Made by a program: the position numbers and the translations under genes. Positions 28,600 through 38,191 of a DNA stretch of 64,000 nt are shown here, in pieces (within the stretch, counting starts at the first letter, position 1; each line of letters starts with the position of its first letter). Source of the stretch: Dokdonella_A sp044227025 (lineage in GTDB: Bacteria > Pseudomonadota > Gammaproteobacteria > Xanthomonadales > Rhodanobacteraceae); assembly GCF_044227025.1 (NCBI RefSeq), contig NZ_JBGAFX010000006.1:186001-250000 (forward strand), read 5' to 3'. A model generated the notes under the pieces. It searched no databases. It was not told the DNA's origin and saw nothing but the letters and a program-made list of their open reading frames with translations.

Positions 28600-30378
28600 C
28601 TACGGATCGAAGCCATTGATGAAGATGGGATCGATGATTGCATCGGCCTCGTAGGCGCCGAAATCGTAGGGTGTCGTCGGCGAATTGCGCAGGTGCGGGC
28701 GCAACGCGCCGTCGAGGTCGATCGTCGGCGGCGGATCATTCGGGTCGCCGCTGTCGCCCCAGCGATCTACGGCCGAGGACGTGCCGAGGATGTGGAAGTT
28801 CCCGCCGGCGGAGTTGACGAACGGGTCGGTCAGGAACTGCACGTTGGTACCACTGATGCCGACATTGAGTGCCCCGATGTCGCGCACGGTGACGGGCACG
28901 CCGGCGCCGATCAGATAGCCTTGCGTCGCGCCCGCGGTCGATTGCACCAGCAGGCTGTGCAGGATCTCAAGCGATGCCGGCGGCAGGATCACGGTGAACA
29001 GTTCGCTGCCGGCGATGGTGTTGTAGGCGATCGTGCTGTTGGCGATGCGCAGCGTGTTGGAGATGTCGAACATGAGGTCGCCACCGCCATCGATCTCGTT
29101 GCCGGTGATCAGGCTGCTCTCGATGTTGATGTAGGCGTTGCCGCCGACCAGGGCGCCGCCCCGGTTGTCGCGCATGCGGCCGCGATACATCGCGAACGAC
29201 GTCGATCCGGAATCCCCCGCGCCGCTCAGCTGCACCACCGAGCCGCCGATCGCATGGTTTCCGTTGATCGTATTGCATTCGACGCCGGCGGCACAGGGCG
29301 GAATAGAATTGCCGGGTACCGTTTGCGCCATCTGGATCTGGGTGCCCACCGAAAAGGTGCTGCCGCTGGAAAAGGCGTAGATCGCAGCCCCTTCATACGA
29401 GTTGTTGTTGTCGATGCGGGCGTTCTCGAGGCCGATGAACGAGTACACCTGGTGTCCGGAAGCAATCGATGACAGGTAGAACCCGCCACCCTGGCTCTGC
29501 GCCGTATTCTCGGAAACGATGATCGGCGCATTCGCGCGGTCGTTCCACAGCAGCATTTCGTACGCCCCCGCGTGCGACGTCGAGTAGTAGACGCCGCCGC
29601 CGTTGCGTTGCGCGTAGTTGCTGCCGATGTTGGGGAACGGGAACACGCTGTGGTCGCGCATGGTGATGTTCGAGTCGATCGCGTAGATGCCGCCGCCGTC
29701 GCTGGTGCTGCTGCCCTGCGCCATGTTGGCGAGGATGTTGCTGCCGCCGGAGATCGACGCATCCACGTTGCTGAGATAGAGGCCGCCGCCATTGGCGGTC
29801 GCCGAGTTGCTGTTGATGCTGGTCCCGATCAGCGTCAGATGCATGCGGAAGATGTCGTTGCCGCTGACGAACAAGCCGCCGCCATAGTCGGCGTGGTTCG
29901 AATAGACCAGCACGTCGCTGAGGGTCAGGGGGCCTGCGACGACCGACTGGACGCCTCCCTTGCCGTTCTGCAGGACCAGGTGCAGCAGGGTGAGGCTGCC
30001 GTTGCCGCTGTGGACGATCAGCGGGCCTGACGGCGCCGCGCCGGAACCGTCGATGGTCGAGCGGCCGGTCGAGATGCCGGCGCTGCAATTGGCGAAACCG
30101 CCTTCGATGGTCAATCCGTCGGCGTCGTGGTCGGTGATCGTGGTTTGCGAGGTCCAGGGGCCGCCCGAAACCGCAATGAGGTCGAAGCCCGGCGACTGGC
30201 CCGCTGCCTGCACGGCCGCGGCGATGTCGTGGAAATTGCAGTCGGTATCGGACGGATTGCCGACCGTGATCATCGCCTGCGCGGCATGGCAGGCGAGGAT
30301 GCCGGCGGTCGCAGCCCATGCGAGTGCGCGACGAATCGAATCCAACCGCGTCGTGATCCTGCTCTTCGCAGCGTCCAT
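28600..30378 (-). CDS. Secreted beta-helix protein with IFINGFD tail
   Basis: Secreted protein of 592 residues. The signal region (LDSIRRALAWAATAGILACHAAQA) lies after a charged N-terminus. A right-handed beta-helix follows with turns such as DYGGGLFV, NGGGLYLS, DGGGIYAI and RNGGGVYY. The end has DLDGALRP, PYDFGAYEAD and the terminal DPIFINGFDP. GGGAGAACGAA precedes the ATG at 30378. It sits between two kinase genes on the same strand. The arrangement mirrors the first island, where beta-helix genes flank a sigma/kinase pair. No catalytic residues were recognised. Confidence 0.85.
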   Translation of the reverse strand: MDAAKSRITTRLDSIRRALAWAATAGILACHAAQAMITVGNPSDTDCNFHDIAAAVQAAGQSPGFDLIAVSGGPWTSQTTITDHDADGLTIEGGFANCSAGISTGRSTIDGSGAAPSGPLIVHSGNGSLTLLHLVLQNGKGGVQSVVAGPLTLSDVLVYSNHADYGGGLFVSGNDIFRMHLTLIGTSINSNSATANGGGLYLSNVDASISGGSNILANMAQGSSTSDGGGIYAIDSNITMRDHSVFPFPNIGSNYAQRNGGGVYYSTSHAGAYEMLLWNDRANAPIIVSENTAQSQGGGFYLSSIASGHQVYSFIGLENARIDNNNSYEGAAIYAFSSGSTFSVGTQIQMAQTVPGNSIPPCAAGVECNTINGNHAIGGSVVQLSGAGDSGSTSFAMYRGRMRDNRGGALVGGNAYINIESSLITGNEIDGGGDLMFDISNTLRIANSTIAYNTIAGSELFTVILPPASLEILHSLLVQSTAGATQGYLIGAGVPVTVRDIGALNVGISGTNVQFLTDPFVNSAGGNFHILGTSSAVDRWGDSGDPNDPPPTIDLDGALRPHLRNSPTTPYDFGAYEADAIIDPIFINGFDP

Positions 30379-30499
30379 TTCGTTCTCCCGATGCCGCCAT
30401 GCGCGGGCTTTCCAGAAGAACGCCGTTCCATGCGGATCCTGGACATCGGCGGCGGCGTGCGGAGGGCGTTGGCACGCGACGAATCGTCGCCGTGCGCGA

Positions 30500-30589
30500 T
30501 CAGAAGAGCGCGAAGCCGTCGCAAAAGATCGTTTCGGCAGTGCCGCTGCCGCAGTTCAACGTGTGCTGGCGCCCGCAGGCACCGAGGTC
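30500..30589 (-). pseudogene. Orphan beta-helix C-terminal end with IFCDGF tail
   Basis: Immediately after the kinase stop at 30595, a different frame of the minus strand reads DLGAC, a 15-residue spacer, TAETIFCDGFALF and a stop. DLGA followed by the tail is exactly the order at the end of the intact proteins at 5033 (QDLGAYE then IFADGFE) and 6918. There is no start or signal peptide, and the frame is closed at 30641. This is probably the remnant of a deleted beta-helix gene whose body was lost where the kinase gene now ends. The rest of the 30379-30594 gap shows no gene. Confidence 0.55.
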
Positions 30590-30594
30590 GGACC

Positions 30595-33387
30595 TCAGCG
30601 CGAAACATCCAGCGCAGCCAGGCGCCGCTGCCACGGGTGGTCATTCGGCAGTTCGACGAAGGCTGAGCGCGCGGCCTCGAGATGCGGCCGCGCGTCTGCA
30701 GGCGACTGCATCTCCGCGAGCGCCAGATGGAGCAGGCCGAGTGCGTAGTGCGACGGCGCCAGTTCGCGCGCGGCGCGTGCGATCCAGTCGGTGAGCAGCG
30801 CGTACGCCGCGGCATCCTGGCCATGCGCGTGCTGCCACTGCGCGCGGGCGGCGACCGCCGGCAGCAGCAACGGGTCGACGTGATCGACCGGCAAGGCGGC
30901 TGCGGCCGCGGCCAGCGCGGCGTCCGCTTCGGTGTCGTGGCCGAGGATCGCCTGCGCGAGGCCGAGCGTGCAATGCGCTTCGATTTCGCTGCGAGCGCGG
31001 AACTGGCCAAGCTCATCCGCATGTGCGAGCACGTCCTGCATGCGCGTGACGACCAGGGCGGCGTTGCCCGGATCCTCTTCGAGCGCGAGTGCGTCGCGCT
31101 GCACCACCAGCGAACGCGTGCGCGCGTGCTCCGCACCGACGAGCGCGATCGCGCTGCGTTCGGCGCTGTCCAGCAGTTGCAACGCCTGCGTGCGCTCGCC
31201 GAGCAGGCTTTCGGCGCGCGCGAGATTGCCGAGCACGAAGGTCTGTCCCATCGAGACGTCGAGGCCGGCATCGCGATTGACCATGCGGCCTTCTTCAAGC
31301 ACCTCGCGCGCCGCGTGCAGGCGGCCAAGGGTCAGATCGATCGCGCCGAGATTGTTGAGGCCGTTGACGATGTCGGGGCTTCCCTTCGGATACAGCGTGC
31401 GCTCGATGGCGACCGACTGCGCGGTCAGGCGTGCGGATTCGGCGTAGTCGCGCAGCGCGCCGAAGGTCGCAGCGAGGTTCTTGATGTAGTGGGCGGTCTT
31501 CACATGCTGGTCGCCGAACGCCGCACGCGCGCCATCGACGGCACGGCGCAACAGCGGCAAGGCATCGCGCGGGCGGCCGGCGCGGTTGTAGGCGGAGCCG
31601 AGCGCGTTGAGGTCGTTGAGGATCTCGGCATCGCCGGCGGGCAGCAGGCGTTCGCGGATCGCGAGCGCGCGATGGTAGTCGGCGATCGCCGCGTCGTGTG
31701 CGCCGGTCTGGCTGCGCGCGTGCGCGCGGCGGTCGAGCGTCAGGGCCAGCGCGAGGCTGTCGGGAACATGCGCCAGTTGCAGGTCGTATGCCTGCTGCAG
31801 GAACGCCAGCGCCTGCGGGTAATGGCTGCGCGAAAGCTCCAGTTCGCCGCGCTCGCCGAGCGCTTCCGCCAGCAGGGCGGGGTCGGGCGGTTCGATGCGC
31901 CGCGCCGCGGCGATCGCGGCATCCAGAACCGGTTCGCCCTTGTCCGGCAGCGCGAGGTGGTCGTAGACGCGGCCGAGTGCGACGAGCAGGTTACTTTGCA
32001 CTGCGGGCGTAGCGCCGAGATCATGCATCGCGTTGTTGGCGCCTCGTTCGAGCAGTTCGGCAGTGCCCGGCATCTCGTCGCGCGGGCGCGACGGAATTTC
32101 GGCATCGAACAGGCCGACCAGCAGGTCGCGCACGGCTTCGGCGCGTTGCGCCTGCTGCCGTGCCAGCTGCGCCTGCTCGCGCGCGACGCCGGCCTGCCAC
32201 AGCGCGATGCCGAGTGCGGCGAACACCGCCAGCAGGAACGCGCAGGTCGTCGCCACGCCGCCGCGATGGCGCGCGACGAACTTGCGTGCGCGATACCACT
32301 TCGACGGCGGATGCGCGTGTACCGGCCGCTGCGCGAGGTGGCGCTCGATGTCGTCGGCGAACGCGGCTGCCGACGGATAGCGTCGTTCCGGTTCTTCCGC
32401 GGTCGCCTTCAGCACGACGTTGTCGAGGTCGCCGCGCAACTGGCGGCGGGTCCGGTCCGCACTCGCCGGCAGCACGCCGGCCGGTGTATTCACGGCAATC
32501 CGCGAGGACGGCGTATGGGTGTCGCCGGGCGCGCGGCGCTGGCCGGTCATCAGCTCGCCGAGCAGCACGCCGAGCGCATACACGTCGGTCGCGGTGGTGA
32601 TCGCGCCGCCGCTGAATTGCTCGGGCGCGGCATAGCCGGGAGTCAGCGCGCGATGGTCGGTGCGGGTCGCGTCCGGTTCGTCGTCGAGCAGCTTGGCGAT
32701 GCCGAAGTCGAGCAACTTGACCGCGCCCTCGGGCGTGACCAGCACGTTCGACGGTTTCAGGTCGCGATGCACGATCAGCGCGCGATGCGCGGCGTCCACC
32801 GCGCGACAGGCGGCGACGAACAGGCCGAGGCGCTCGCGCAGATCGAGCTGGTGCGAGCGTGCGTGCTCGGTGATCGATGTGCCCTCGATCAGTTCGAGCG
32901 CGATGTAGGGAATGCCCGAATCGGTGATGCCGCCCTCCACCAGATGCGCAATGCCGGGATGGCGCAGCTGCGCCAGCGCGCGTCGCTCGTCGCGGAAGCG
33001 ACGCTGTTCCGCCGCCGTGTACAGCCCGCGCCGCAGCAGCTTGAGTGCGACTCGCTGGCACACGCCATCCTGTTCGCGTTCGGCGCGATAGACGACCGAA
33101 GAACCGCCCTCGCCAAGCTTGTCCAGCAGCGTGAACGGTCCGATGCGTGTGCCGGGCGGCGGCGCATCGGCGTCGGCGGGCGACTCGGGAATGCTTTCGA
33201 GCAAGGCGTCGAACGAGCGGTCGAGCACGCGGGCGTCGGCCTGTGCGTCGGTCGCCAGCATGCGCTCGATCGCCTCGCGCTGCGTGCGGTCAGGGCAGTT
33301 GGCTGCCAGCCATGCGGCGCGCTCGGCCGGAACCAGTTCCAGCGCCCGTTCGAACAATGCCCGTGCATTCGCGCCTGTCTTGTCCAT
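30595..33387 (-). CDS. Membrane Ser/Thr kinase with TPR-like C-terminus
   Basis: Eukaryotic-like kinase of 930 residues and the closest relative of the one at 25637. It has GEGGSS (92-97, terminal Gly of the loop replaced), VALK with Lys116, HRDLKPSN (207-214), DFG (227-229) and APEQ. A hydrophobic segment follows FVARHRGGVATTCAF near residue 385, then TPR-like repeats (QAYDLQLAHV, GLNNLGAIDL). Two starts are possible. The ATG at 33387 matches the length of the relatives. The ATG at 33450 immediately follows the sigma gene stop and has TGGAG, which would add 21 basic residues. Either way the gene is downstream of the sigma factor gene in one operon. Confidence 0.88.
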   Translation of the reverse strand: MDKTGANARALFERALELVPAERAAWLAANCPDRTQREAIERMLATDAQADARVLDRSFDALLESIPESPADADAPPPGTRIGPFTLLDKLGEGGSSVVYRAEREQDGVCQRVALKLLRRGLYTAAEQRRFRDERRALAQLRHPGIAHLVEGGITDSGIPYIALELIEGTSITEHARSHQLDLRERLGLFVAACRAVDAAHRALIVHRDLKPSNVLVTPEGAVKLLDFGIAKLLDDEPDATRTDHRALTPGYAAPEQFSGGAITTATDVYALGVLLGELMTGQRRAPGDTHTPSSRIAVNTPAGVLPASADRTRRQLRGDLDNVVLKATAEEPERRYPSAAAFADDIERHLAQRPVHAHPPSKWYRARKFVARHRGGVATTCAFLLAVFAALGIALWQAGVAREQAQLARQQAQRAEAVRDLLVGLFDAEIPSRPRDEMPGTAELLERGANNAMHDLGATPAVQSNLLVALGRVYDHLALPDKGEPVLDAAIAAARRIEPPDPALLAEALGERGELELSRSHYPQALAFLQQAYDLQLAHVPDSLALALTLDRRAHARSQTGAHDAAIADYHRALAIRERLLPAGDAEILNDLNALGSAYNRAGRPRDALPLLRRAVDGARAAFGDQHVKTAHYIKNLAATFGALRDYAESARLTAQSVAIERTLYPKGSPDIVNGLNNLGAIDLTLGRLHAAREVLEEGRMVNRDAGLDVSMGQTFVLGNLARAESLLGERTQALQLLDSAERSAIALVGAEHARTRSLVVQRDALALEEDPGNAALVVTRMQDVLAHADELGQFRARSEIEAHCTLGLAQAILGHDTEADAALAAAAAALPVDHVDPLLLPAVAARAQWQHAHGQDAAAYALLTDWIARAARELAPSHYALGLLHLALAEMQSPADARPHLEAARSAFVELPNDHPWQRRLAALDVSR

Positions 33388-33450
33388 CGGGGACCCGCCT
33401 GCTGTGCGTGCATCCTGACGATAACGACGAAAGCGACCGGATCTGGACAT

Positions 33451-33999
33451 TCACTCCAGCGCGGCGTGCAGGAACGCGCGTGCATAGCGCCAGTCGCGAT
33501 CGACCGTGCGCCGGGTCAGTTGCAGCAGCTCGGCGATGCGTTCGGCCGGCAGCCCGGCGAAATAGCGCAGCTCCACCACGCGCGCGGCGCGTGCATCGTC
33601 CTGTTCGAGCCGGGTCAATGCCTCGTCGAGCGCGAGCGCCTGTTCGGCATTGGTGATCGCGAGCGCGTCGCCGGCATCGGTGCCGAGGGTCGTGCGCACC
33701 CATTCGCCGCCCGCTTTCAGGCGCAGGCGCGCGCGGGCGCGGTCGGCCAGCAGATGGCGCATCGCGCGTGCGGCATAGGCGAAGAACTGCGCCGGATGTT
33801 CGAACGCGAGATCGCGCTCGCGATCGAAGCGCAGGTACAACTCGTGCACCAGCGCGGTGGTGTCGAGCGTGCCGGGCGCGCCGCGCGAAAGCTGGCGGCT
33901 CGCCATCGCCTTGAGTCGGTCGTAGACGGCGTTGAACAGTTCGTCGAGCGAGGCGTCCCGGATCAGGTCGCCGTCGGGCGGTGGAGTGGCGGTGGTCAC
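33451..33999 (-). CDS. ECF sigma factor, TIGR02999/ECF43-like
   Basis: Sigma factor of 182 residues. The sigma-2 region has GTLDTTALVHELYLRFD (Thr47-Thr48) and FFAYAARAMRHLLADRARA. The sigma-4 region has YFAGLPAERIAELLQLTRRTVDRDW. The Thr-Thr pair replaces the acidic motif of ordinary ECF factors. The GTG at 33999 is chosen because GAGG lies at normal spacing; the GTG at 34005 would overlap that site. The kinase gene follows on the same strand, its alternative start directly abutting this stop. The pairing repeats the arrangement at 1-1598 and 8059-14445. Confidence 0.9.
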   Translation of the reverse strand: MTTATPPPDGDLIRDASLDELFNAVYDRLKAMASRQLSRGAPGTLDTTALVHELYLRFDRERDLAFEHPAQFFAYAARAMRHLLADRARARLRLKAGGEWVRTTLGTDAGDALAITNAEQALALDEALTRLEQDDARAARVVELRYFAGLPAERIAELLQLTRRTVDRDWRYARAFLHAALE

Positions 34000-34122
34000 G
34001 AGCACCTCGGCGCGAGCCGGACCAGTGTAGTGGCCCGTCCGGCAACCCGCATCAACTAAATCCGTGCCCTGTTCGCAGCCGATGCGTGGCCGCCGTCACA
34101 CCCCGCGAGCAGGCGAACGCCA

Positions 34123-35946
34123 CTACGGCGCTTCGGCGTGTTCGCGCGCGAGGGCCAGCGCGTCGTGGAGCAGCGGTTCGAGTTCGCCGCGCAGTTGCAG
34201 GCGCGCCAGCGCGTCGACGCCGGCGACCGAATGCGGGTCGTCGGGGTCGAAATCCTGCGAGCGTGCGAGCGTTGCCAGCGCATTGAACCAGGCGTCGTCG
34301 CGAATGCCGGCCGCCTGCAGCAGCAAGCCCGGCAGCATCCATGCGCGCGTGTCGAGGCGATGCGGGCGATGCTCGCGGTTGTCGAGCAACAGCCATGGCA
34401 CCGGTTGCTGCTTCGCCTCGCGTCCGTCGTCGAAACCGAGTTGCGCGTAGGTCGGGCCGAGGTCGGGGAGGTGGTCGCCGTAGAACAGCAACAGGGTGCG
34501 GCGCTTGCGCTTGGCGAGCGTCTCGGCGAGGCGGGCCAGCTCGCGGTCGGCGTCGTCGAGCAGGTACAGGTAGTTGCCCAGCCACAGGCGCCCGCCGGCA
34601 TCGAGCTGTTCGGGCATCGGCAACGCGGCGAGGCGCTTTGGATCGAGGCCAGGTCGCCAGTCAAACGGACCGTGGTTCTCCATGCTGATCGCGAACACGA
34701 ACTGCGGCGGTCCGTCATCGGCGAGCTCGTCGAGCACGCGGTCGGTCAGCGCCGCGTCGGAAGTGAACAGGCCGACGATGCGGTCGCTCGCGAACGATTC
34801 GCTGTCGACGAAGCGCGAAAAGCCGAGCGCCGGATAGGCGCGCGCGCGATTCCAGAACGCGGCCGCATTCGGATGGATCGCGACGCTGCGATAGCCATGC
34901 CGGTTCAGCACGCGCACCAGGCCGGGATAGTTCTCGCGATCGAGTTCGAGCCACGGGTACTGCACGCCGCCAAGGCTGGCCAGTGGCGCGCCGGTCAGCA
35001 CTTCGAACTCGGTGCGGATGGTGCCGCCGGCAAACGTCGGCACGCCGAGATCGCCGGAAGTCCCGCTCTTCTTCGCCAGTCGATGCAGGTTGCCGAGATA
35101 GCGTCCGCTGAGGACGCCCTTGAGACGTGCCGGATCGAACAACGATTCGCTCTGCACGACGACGATGTCGGGCAGCGCGTCGTCATTGGTCGATGCGGCG
35201 AGGCCGGCGCGCAGCTCCGGCGCGTTCGCCTCGAGCAGGGCGCGCGCGGCATCGGGATCAGCCGCGGGAACATCGCCGCCGCCAAGTTCCCAGTGATAGA
35301 GCAGCATGCCGCCGATCAGGCCAGTGCGGCTCGCGCTTTCGGCCAGTGCCCAAGGCTGGAACGCGGGCATGCCCGCGTCGTACAGTCGGCGCCATGGCGT
35401 CGCGCCGGCAACAAGCGATGCGCAGACCAGCAGGGAGCCGGCGCCAAGCACGACCCGCGGCCAGCCGCCGAGCGCACAGCGACGGCGTTCGCGTGCAAGC
35501 AACAGGGTGATGCCGAGTGCGCACCCGACCAGCGCGCCGTGCAGCGCATCGACACGCAAATACTGCGAGAACAACTGCAAGGCCGGACCAGGTTCGGCGA
35601 GGAAACGCAGGTCTGCCGGCAACAACGGCACCTGCAGGCTGCCGAGCTTGGCGGCGTTGGCGCCGTACAGGCCGAGCAGCACCAGCAGCATCAGCCACGT
35701 CGACAGCAGCAGGCGTCGCGTCAGCGCGAGCAGCAGGCCGAACACGGCGAGCGCCGGCAGCGCGTTGAGCAGCAGCCGGCGCAGCAGTTCGTCTGCGGTG
35801 GAGCCATGCTCGATCGCGGCGCCGGAATCGAGCCGCGCCAGCATCAGCAACAGCAGCAACGCGCAGGCGCCGAACAGCGCGCTTTCGCGTCGCCACGTCG
35901 GCACGCTCGGGCCGGCGGCGAGTGAAGTGGGAGCGAGGGGCCTCAT
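34123..35946 (-). CDS. LtaS/MdoB-like membrane sulfatase-fold phosphotransferase
   Basis: Membrane enzyme of 607 residues from the alkaline-phosphatase superfamily (sulfatase fold, PF00884). The N-terminal 190 residues contain about five hydrophobic segments. The periplasmic domain begins near DIVVVQSESLFDP (metal and nucleophile region) and includes GGTIRTEFEVLTG, ISMENHGPFDWRP and the C-terminal metal-binding FYGDHLPDLG. Relatives move phosphoglycerol or phosphoethanolamine onto glucans, lipids or teichoic acids in the periplasm, so modification of an envelope glycan or lipid is likely. The exact donor cannot be told. The ATG at 35946 is preferred over a TTG 33 bases upstream; neither has a strong ribosome site. 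The gene precedes the sigma/kinase operon with a 123-base gap. Confidence 0.82.
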   Translation of the reverse strand: MRPLAPTSLAAGPSVPTWRRESALFGACALLLLLMLARLDSGAAIEHGSTADELLRRLLLNALPALAVFGLLLALTRRLLLSTWLMLLVLLGLYGANAAKLGSLQVPLLPADLRFLAEPGPALQLFSQYLRVDALHGALVGCALGITLLLARERRRCALGGWPRVVLGAGSLLVCASLVAGATPWRRLYDAGMPAFQPWALAESASRTGLIGGMLLYHWELGGGDVPAADPDAARALLEANAPELRAGLAASTNDDALPDIVVVQSESLFDPARLKGVLSGRYLGNLHRLAKKSGTSGDLGVPTFAGGTIRTEFEVLTGAPLASLGGVQYPWLELDRENYPGLVRVLNRHGYRSVAIHPNAAAFWNRARAYPALGFSRFVDSESFASDRIVGLFTSDAALTDRVLDELADDGPPQFVFAISMENHGPFDWRPGLDPKRLAALPMPEQLDAGGRLWLGNYLYLLDDADRELARLAETLAKRKRRTLLLFYGDHLPDLGPTYAQLGFDDGREAKQQPVPWLLLDNREHRPHRLDTRAWMLPGLLLQAAGIRDDAWFNALATLARSQDFDPDDPHSVAGVDALARLQLRGELEPLLHDALALAREHAEAP

Positions 35947-36011
35947 GACAGGGGCGTGACGATGCCATGAAGGGGGCAACGCTGTATTAACCGTTCGTTA
36001 GGAATTGAAAA

Positions 36012-36035
36012 GGGCCGGGACAAACGTCCCGGCCC
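36012..36035 (-). terminator. Rho-independent terminator after the P-domain gene
   Basis: GGGCCGGGAC (36012-36021) pairs perfectly with GTCCCGGCCC (36026-36035) around a four-base loop. On the minus strand it is followed by TTTTC, 24 bases beyond the stop at 36060. This is the clearest intrinsic terminator in the window. Confidence 0.85.
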
Positions 36036-36059
36036 CTGGTTTGCGTCGCTGTTGAACGA

Positions 36060-37754
36060 TTACGGTCCGTCGAAGCCGTTGCGGAAGATGATGTCCGAAT
36101 CGGCGCAGATCGAGCAGGTGCCCACGAACGCCGGTGTCGGTGTCAGCGACCAGCTGACGATCGTTCCGGTATCGCCTCCCGCACCGTCGGAGGCGGTCAA
36201 CGTCCAGTTGCCGAGCGTGCTTTCGCCCGCCAGCGTGGACAGTGGCGTTACCGGAGCCGCATCGGCCACCGGCCATGCCGCGGCGGAGCCTGCGGCGTCG
36301 CAGGCCGTTTCCGGATCAGGCTGGCCATCCGCGAAGGTGACGTGGATGTCGTTGTTGCTGCATCCGAAGCCGGTCCCCGTGTAGCCCGGGCGATCGAGCA
36401 GCGTGATGGCGGTTCCGGCCGGGCTGTGCAGCACGAGCGTCACGTCGCCGACCCAGGTGTGCGTGACATCGACGTGCACGGTGAGAGCGGTGAGCGTGAG
36501 GTCCTGCGTGACGTTGATCGTCGAGGTGGCGCCGGCCGGGTCGTTGTCGGGAATGGGCAGCGGCACGTCGGTCGGCGGGAAGCCGGCGGGCGCGCCGACA
36601 TCGGCACTGATCGAGCCGCTCGCGCTGCCGTCGTCGCTGGCGATGTTCACTGGCAGGGTGAACGAACTGACGCAGGCCGCCGTCGTGTCCACGCGGATGT
36701 CGAAGTTCGCCGTGGCCGAGCTGCCGCCCGTGATGGTGCCGAGCGGGACGCTCGACGTCACGTACGTCACGCCCGCCGGCGCCGGACCGAGGCTGGCAAC
36801 GACGTTGTGGAAGTCGCCATTCAGCGCGCTGACCGGCACTGCGATCTGCACCGTCTCGCCGGGCTCGATCACGCCGTTGTTCTGGCCAGGCGCCGATACG
36901 CACTGGTCGGTCAAGACGGCCGAAGCGGTATCGACCGTGATGGTCGGTACGCCCGCACCCGAAGTGCCGGCGATCACGAACGGAATGCCAAGCGTCGACG
37001 TGCCGTCGAGCGCCGGTCCCCAGGCACCCGTGGCGAACTGCATGGCATTGCCGGTCACTTGCGTGTTGAGGATCGCCAGTGGCGGCGCCCACGGACCGGA
37101 AGCAAGCGAACCGGTGGCCTGCCAGTCGAGCCAGTAGGTGCCTTGATTGAGTACCGGGCAGCTCGAAAGGTCGATCGTCTCCACCATGATCGGGCGCGTG
37201 CAGCCGGGTGCGGTGTCCTGCATGCGGTAGACGCCGGAGAACTCGGTGGCGGTCATGCGGTTGGTGGTGTCATCGCCGCAGACGATGTTCGACGCGGGAT
37301 CGCCGGGCGGACCGTCCCAGATGCGTGCCGATACGGCCGTGAAGGTCGATGTGGTGGTCGAGCCGGTCTGGTAGGAGAAGATGTAGCCGTTCTGCAGGGT
37401 CCAGGCGCCACCGGCCGGAACGACGAAATCGTCCGCCATGCGCGTGGCGCCGGCCGAGGAGGCGCCGAAACCGAAGAGGGTGCCGGGAGCTTGCAGGAAG
37501 CTCGAATTGCCGGCGTCGGCAGAGCAGGAAGCAGTGGTGCCGTCGGCAAGGTTGCCGGTGTCGAACAGCGCATTGGCTGGCGGCAACCACACCGCCTTGA
37601 TGCCGGGAGCCTGCGGCGGAGCCGGCGGCTGCTTGGCGTTGGACTGCGGACCGATCACCTCGCGCGTTTGGGCGGAAGCCAGCATCGGCACGCCGAGCGC
37701 GATCGCAATGCAGACGGCAAGTACCGATGGTTTGCTGATGTCTCGTGTATTCAA
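36060..37754 (-). CDS. Secreted protein with P/Homo B domain and IFRNGFD tail
   Basis: Secreted protein of 564 residues with no protease domain. The signal peptide (SVLAVCIAIALGVPMLASA) is followed by a beta-rich region of about 250 residues, then an Ig-like segment (PGQNNGVIEPGETVQIAVPV). A proprotein-convertase P domain near residues 410-540 is recognised by HVDVTHTWVGDVTLVLHSP and GNWTLTASDGAGGDTG followed by WSLT. It ends DIIFRNGFDGP. The start is TTG at 37754; AGGAGGTTGCT lies at perfect spacing and the next ATG would remove the signal peptide. It is a further unrelated architecture carrying the same tail. A terminator follows at 36012-36035. The function is unknown; P domains usually stabilise proteases or bind partners. 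Confidence 0.85.
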   Translation of the reverse strand: MNTRDISKPSVLAVCIAIALGVPMLASAQTREVIGPQSNAKQPPAPPQAPGIKAVWLPPANALFDTGNLADGTTASCSADAGNSSFLQAPGTLFGFGASSAGATRMADDFVVPAGGAWTLQNGYIFSYQTGSTTTSTFTAVSARIWDGPPGDPASNIVCGDDTTNRMTATEFSGVYRMQDTAPGCTRPIMVETIDLSSCPVLNQGTYWLDWQATGSLASGPWAPPLAILNTQVTGNAMQFATGAWGPALDGTSTLGIPFVIAGTSGAGVPTITVDTASAVLTDQCVSAPGQNNGVIEPGETVQIAVPVSALNGDFHNVVASLGPAPAGVTYVTSSVPLGTITGGSSATANFDIRVDTTAACVSSFTLPVNIASDDGSASGSISADVGAPAGFPPTDVPLPIPDNDPAGATSTINVTQDLTLTALTVHVDVTHTWVGDVTLVLHSPAGTAITLLDRPGYTGTGFGCSNNDIHVTFADGQPDPETACDAAGSAAAWPVADAAPVTPLSTLAGESTLGNWTLTASDGAGGDTGTIVSWSLTPTPAFVGTCSICADSDIIFRNGFDGP

Positions 37755-37847
37755 AGCAACCTCCTAAGATGACTGCGTGAACCCCCCAAGTACAGGAACA
37801 AGTGTCGATCGCGTGTAGCGGCGACGACCGACTGCGTGCATTGCCTG

Positions 37848-37883
37848 GCAAAACCCCGCAATACTCGCTCCCGTAGGTTTTGC
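37848..37883. promoter_or_regulatory. Inverted repeat in the divergent region upstream of glnE
   Basis: GCAAAACC (37848-37855) pairs with GGTTTTGC (37876-37883) across 20 bases. It lies in the 437-base region between the divergent P-domain gene and glnE, which otherwise shows no gene. It could be an operator or a leader hairpin; which gene it serves is not known. Confidence 0.35.
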
Positions 37884-38191
37884 GCCCGTCGCGGACGGTC
37901 GCCAGTCCGGATCGCTGCACGGTGTGAGACGCCGTGCGGCGACACAGGAATTCTCCACTTATCATGCGTGGCGCCATGCGTCAACGATGAACGGCTGCAT
38001 GAATGGCCACGATGTCGCCGAAGCGCGAAGACATCATGGCACGACGCGGAGCGGGCGACGCTTCCCATCAATGCCGGGCCGCGCGGGTGCGGGTTGTGTC
38101 CTGCCGCACCTCCACGGCGTGGCGCCAACGCCGTGCTGGTCGCCGGGCGCGCTGGCCGCACTCGCCGGGGTGCTGCCACAATGCGCCGACC

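Noticed and set aside
33388..33450. Alternative kinase start at 33450 directly after the sigma stop
   Set aside because: It is possible by translational coupling, but it adds 21 basic residues not found in the other kinases. It is kept as an alternative in the feature entry.
38003..38191. Longer start for GlnE
   Set aside because: The added residues are basic, not conserved in the family and have no ribosome site; 38192 gives the family length.
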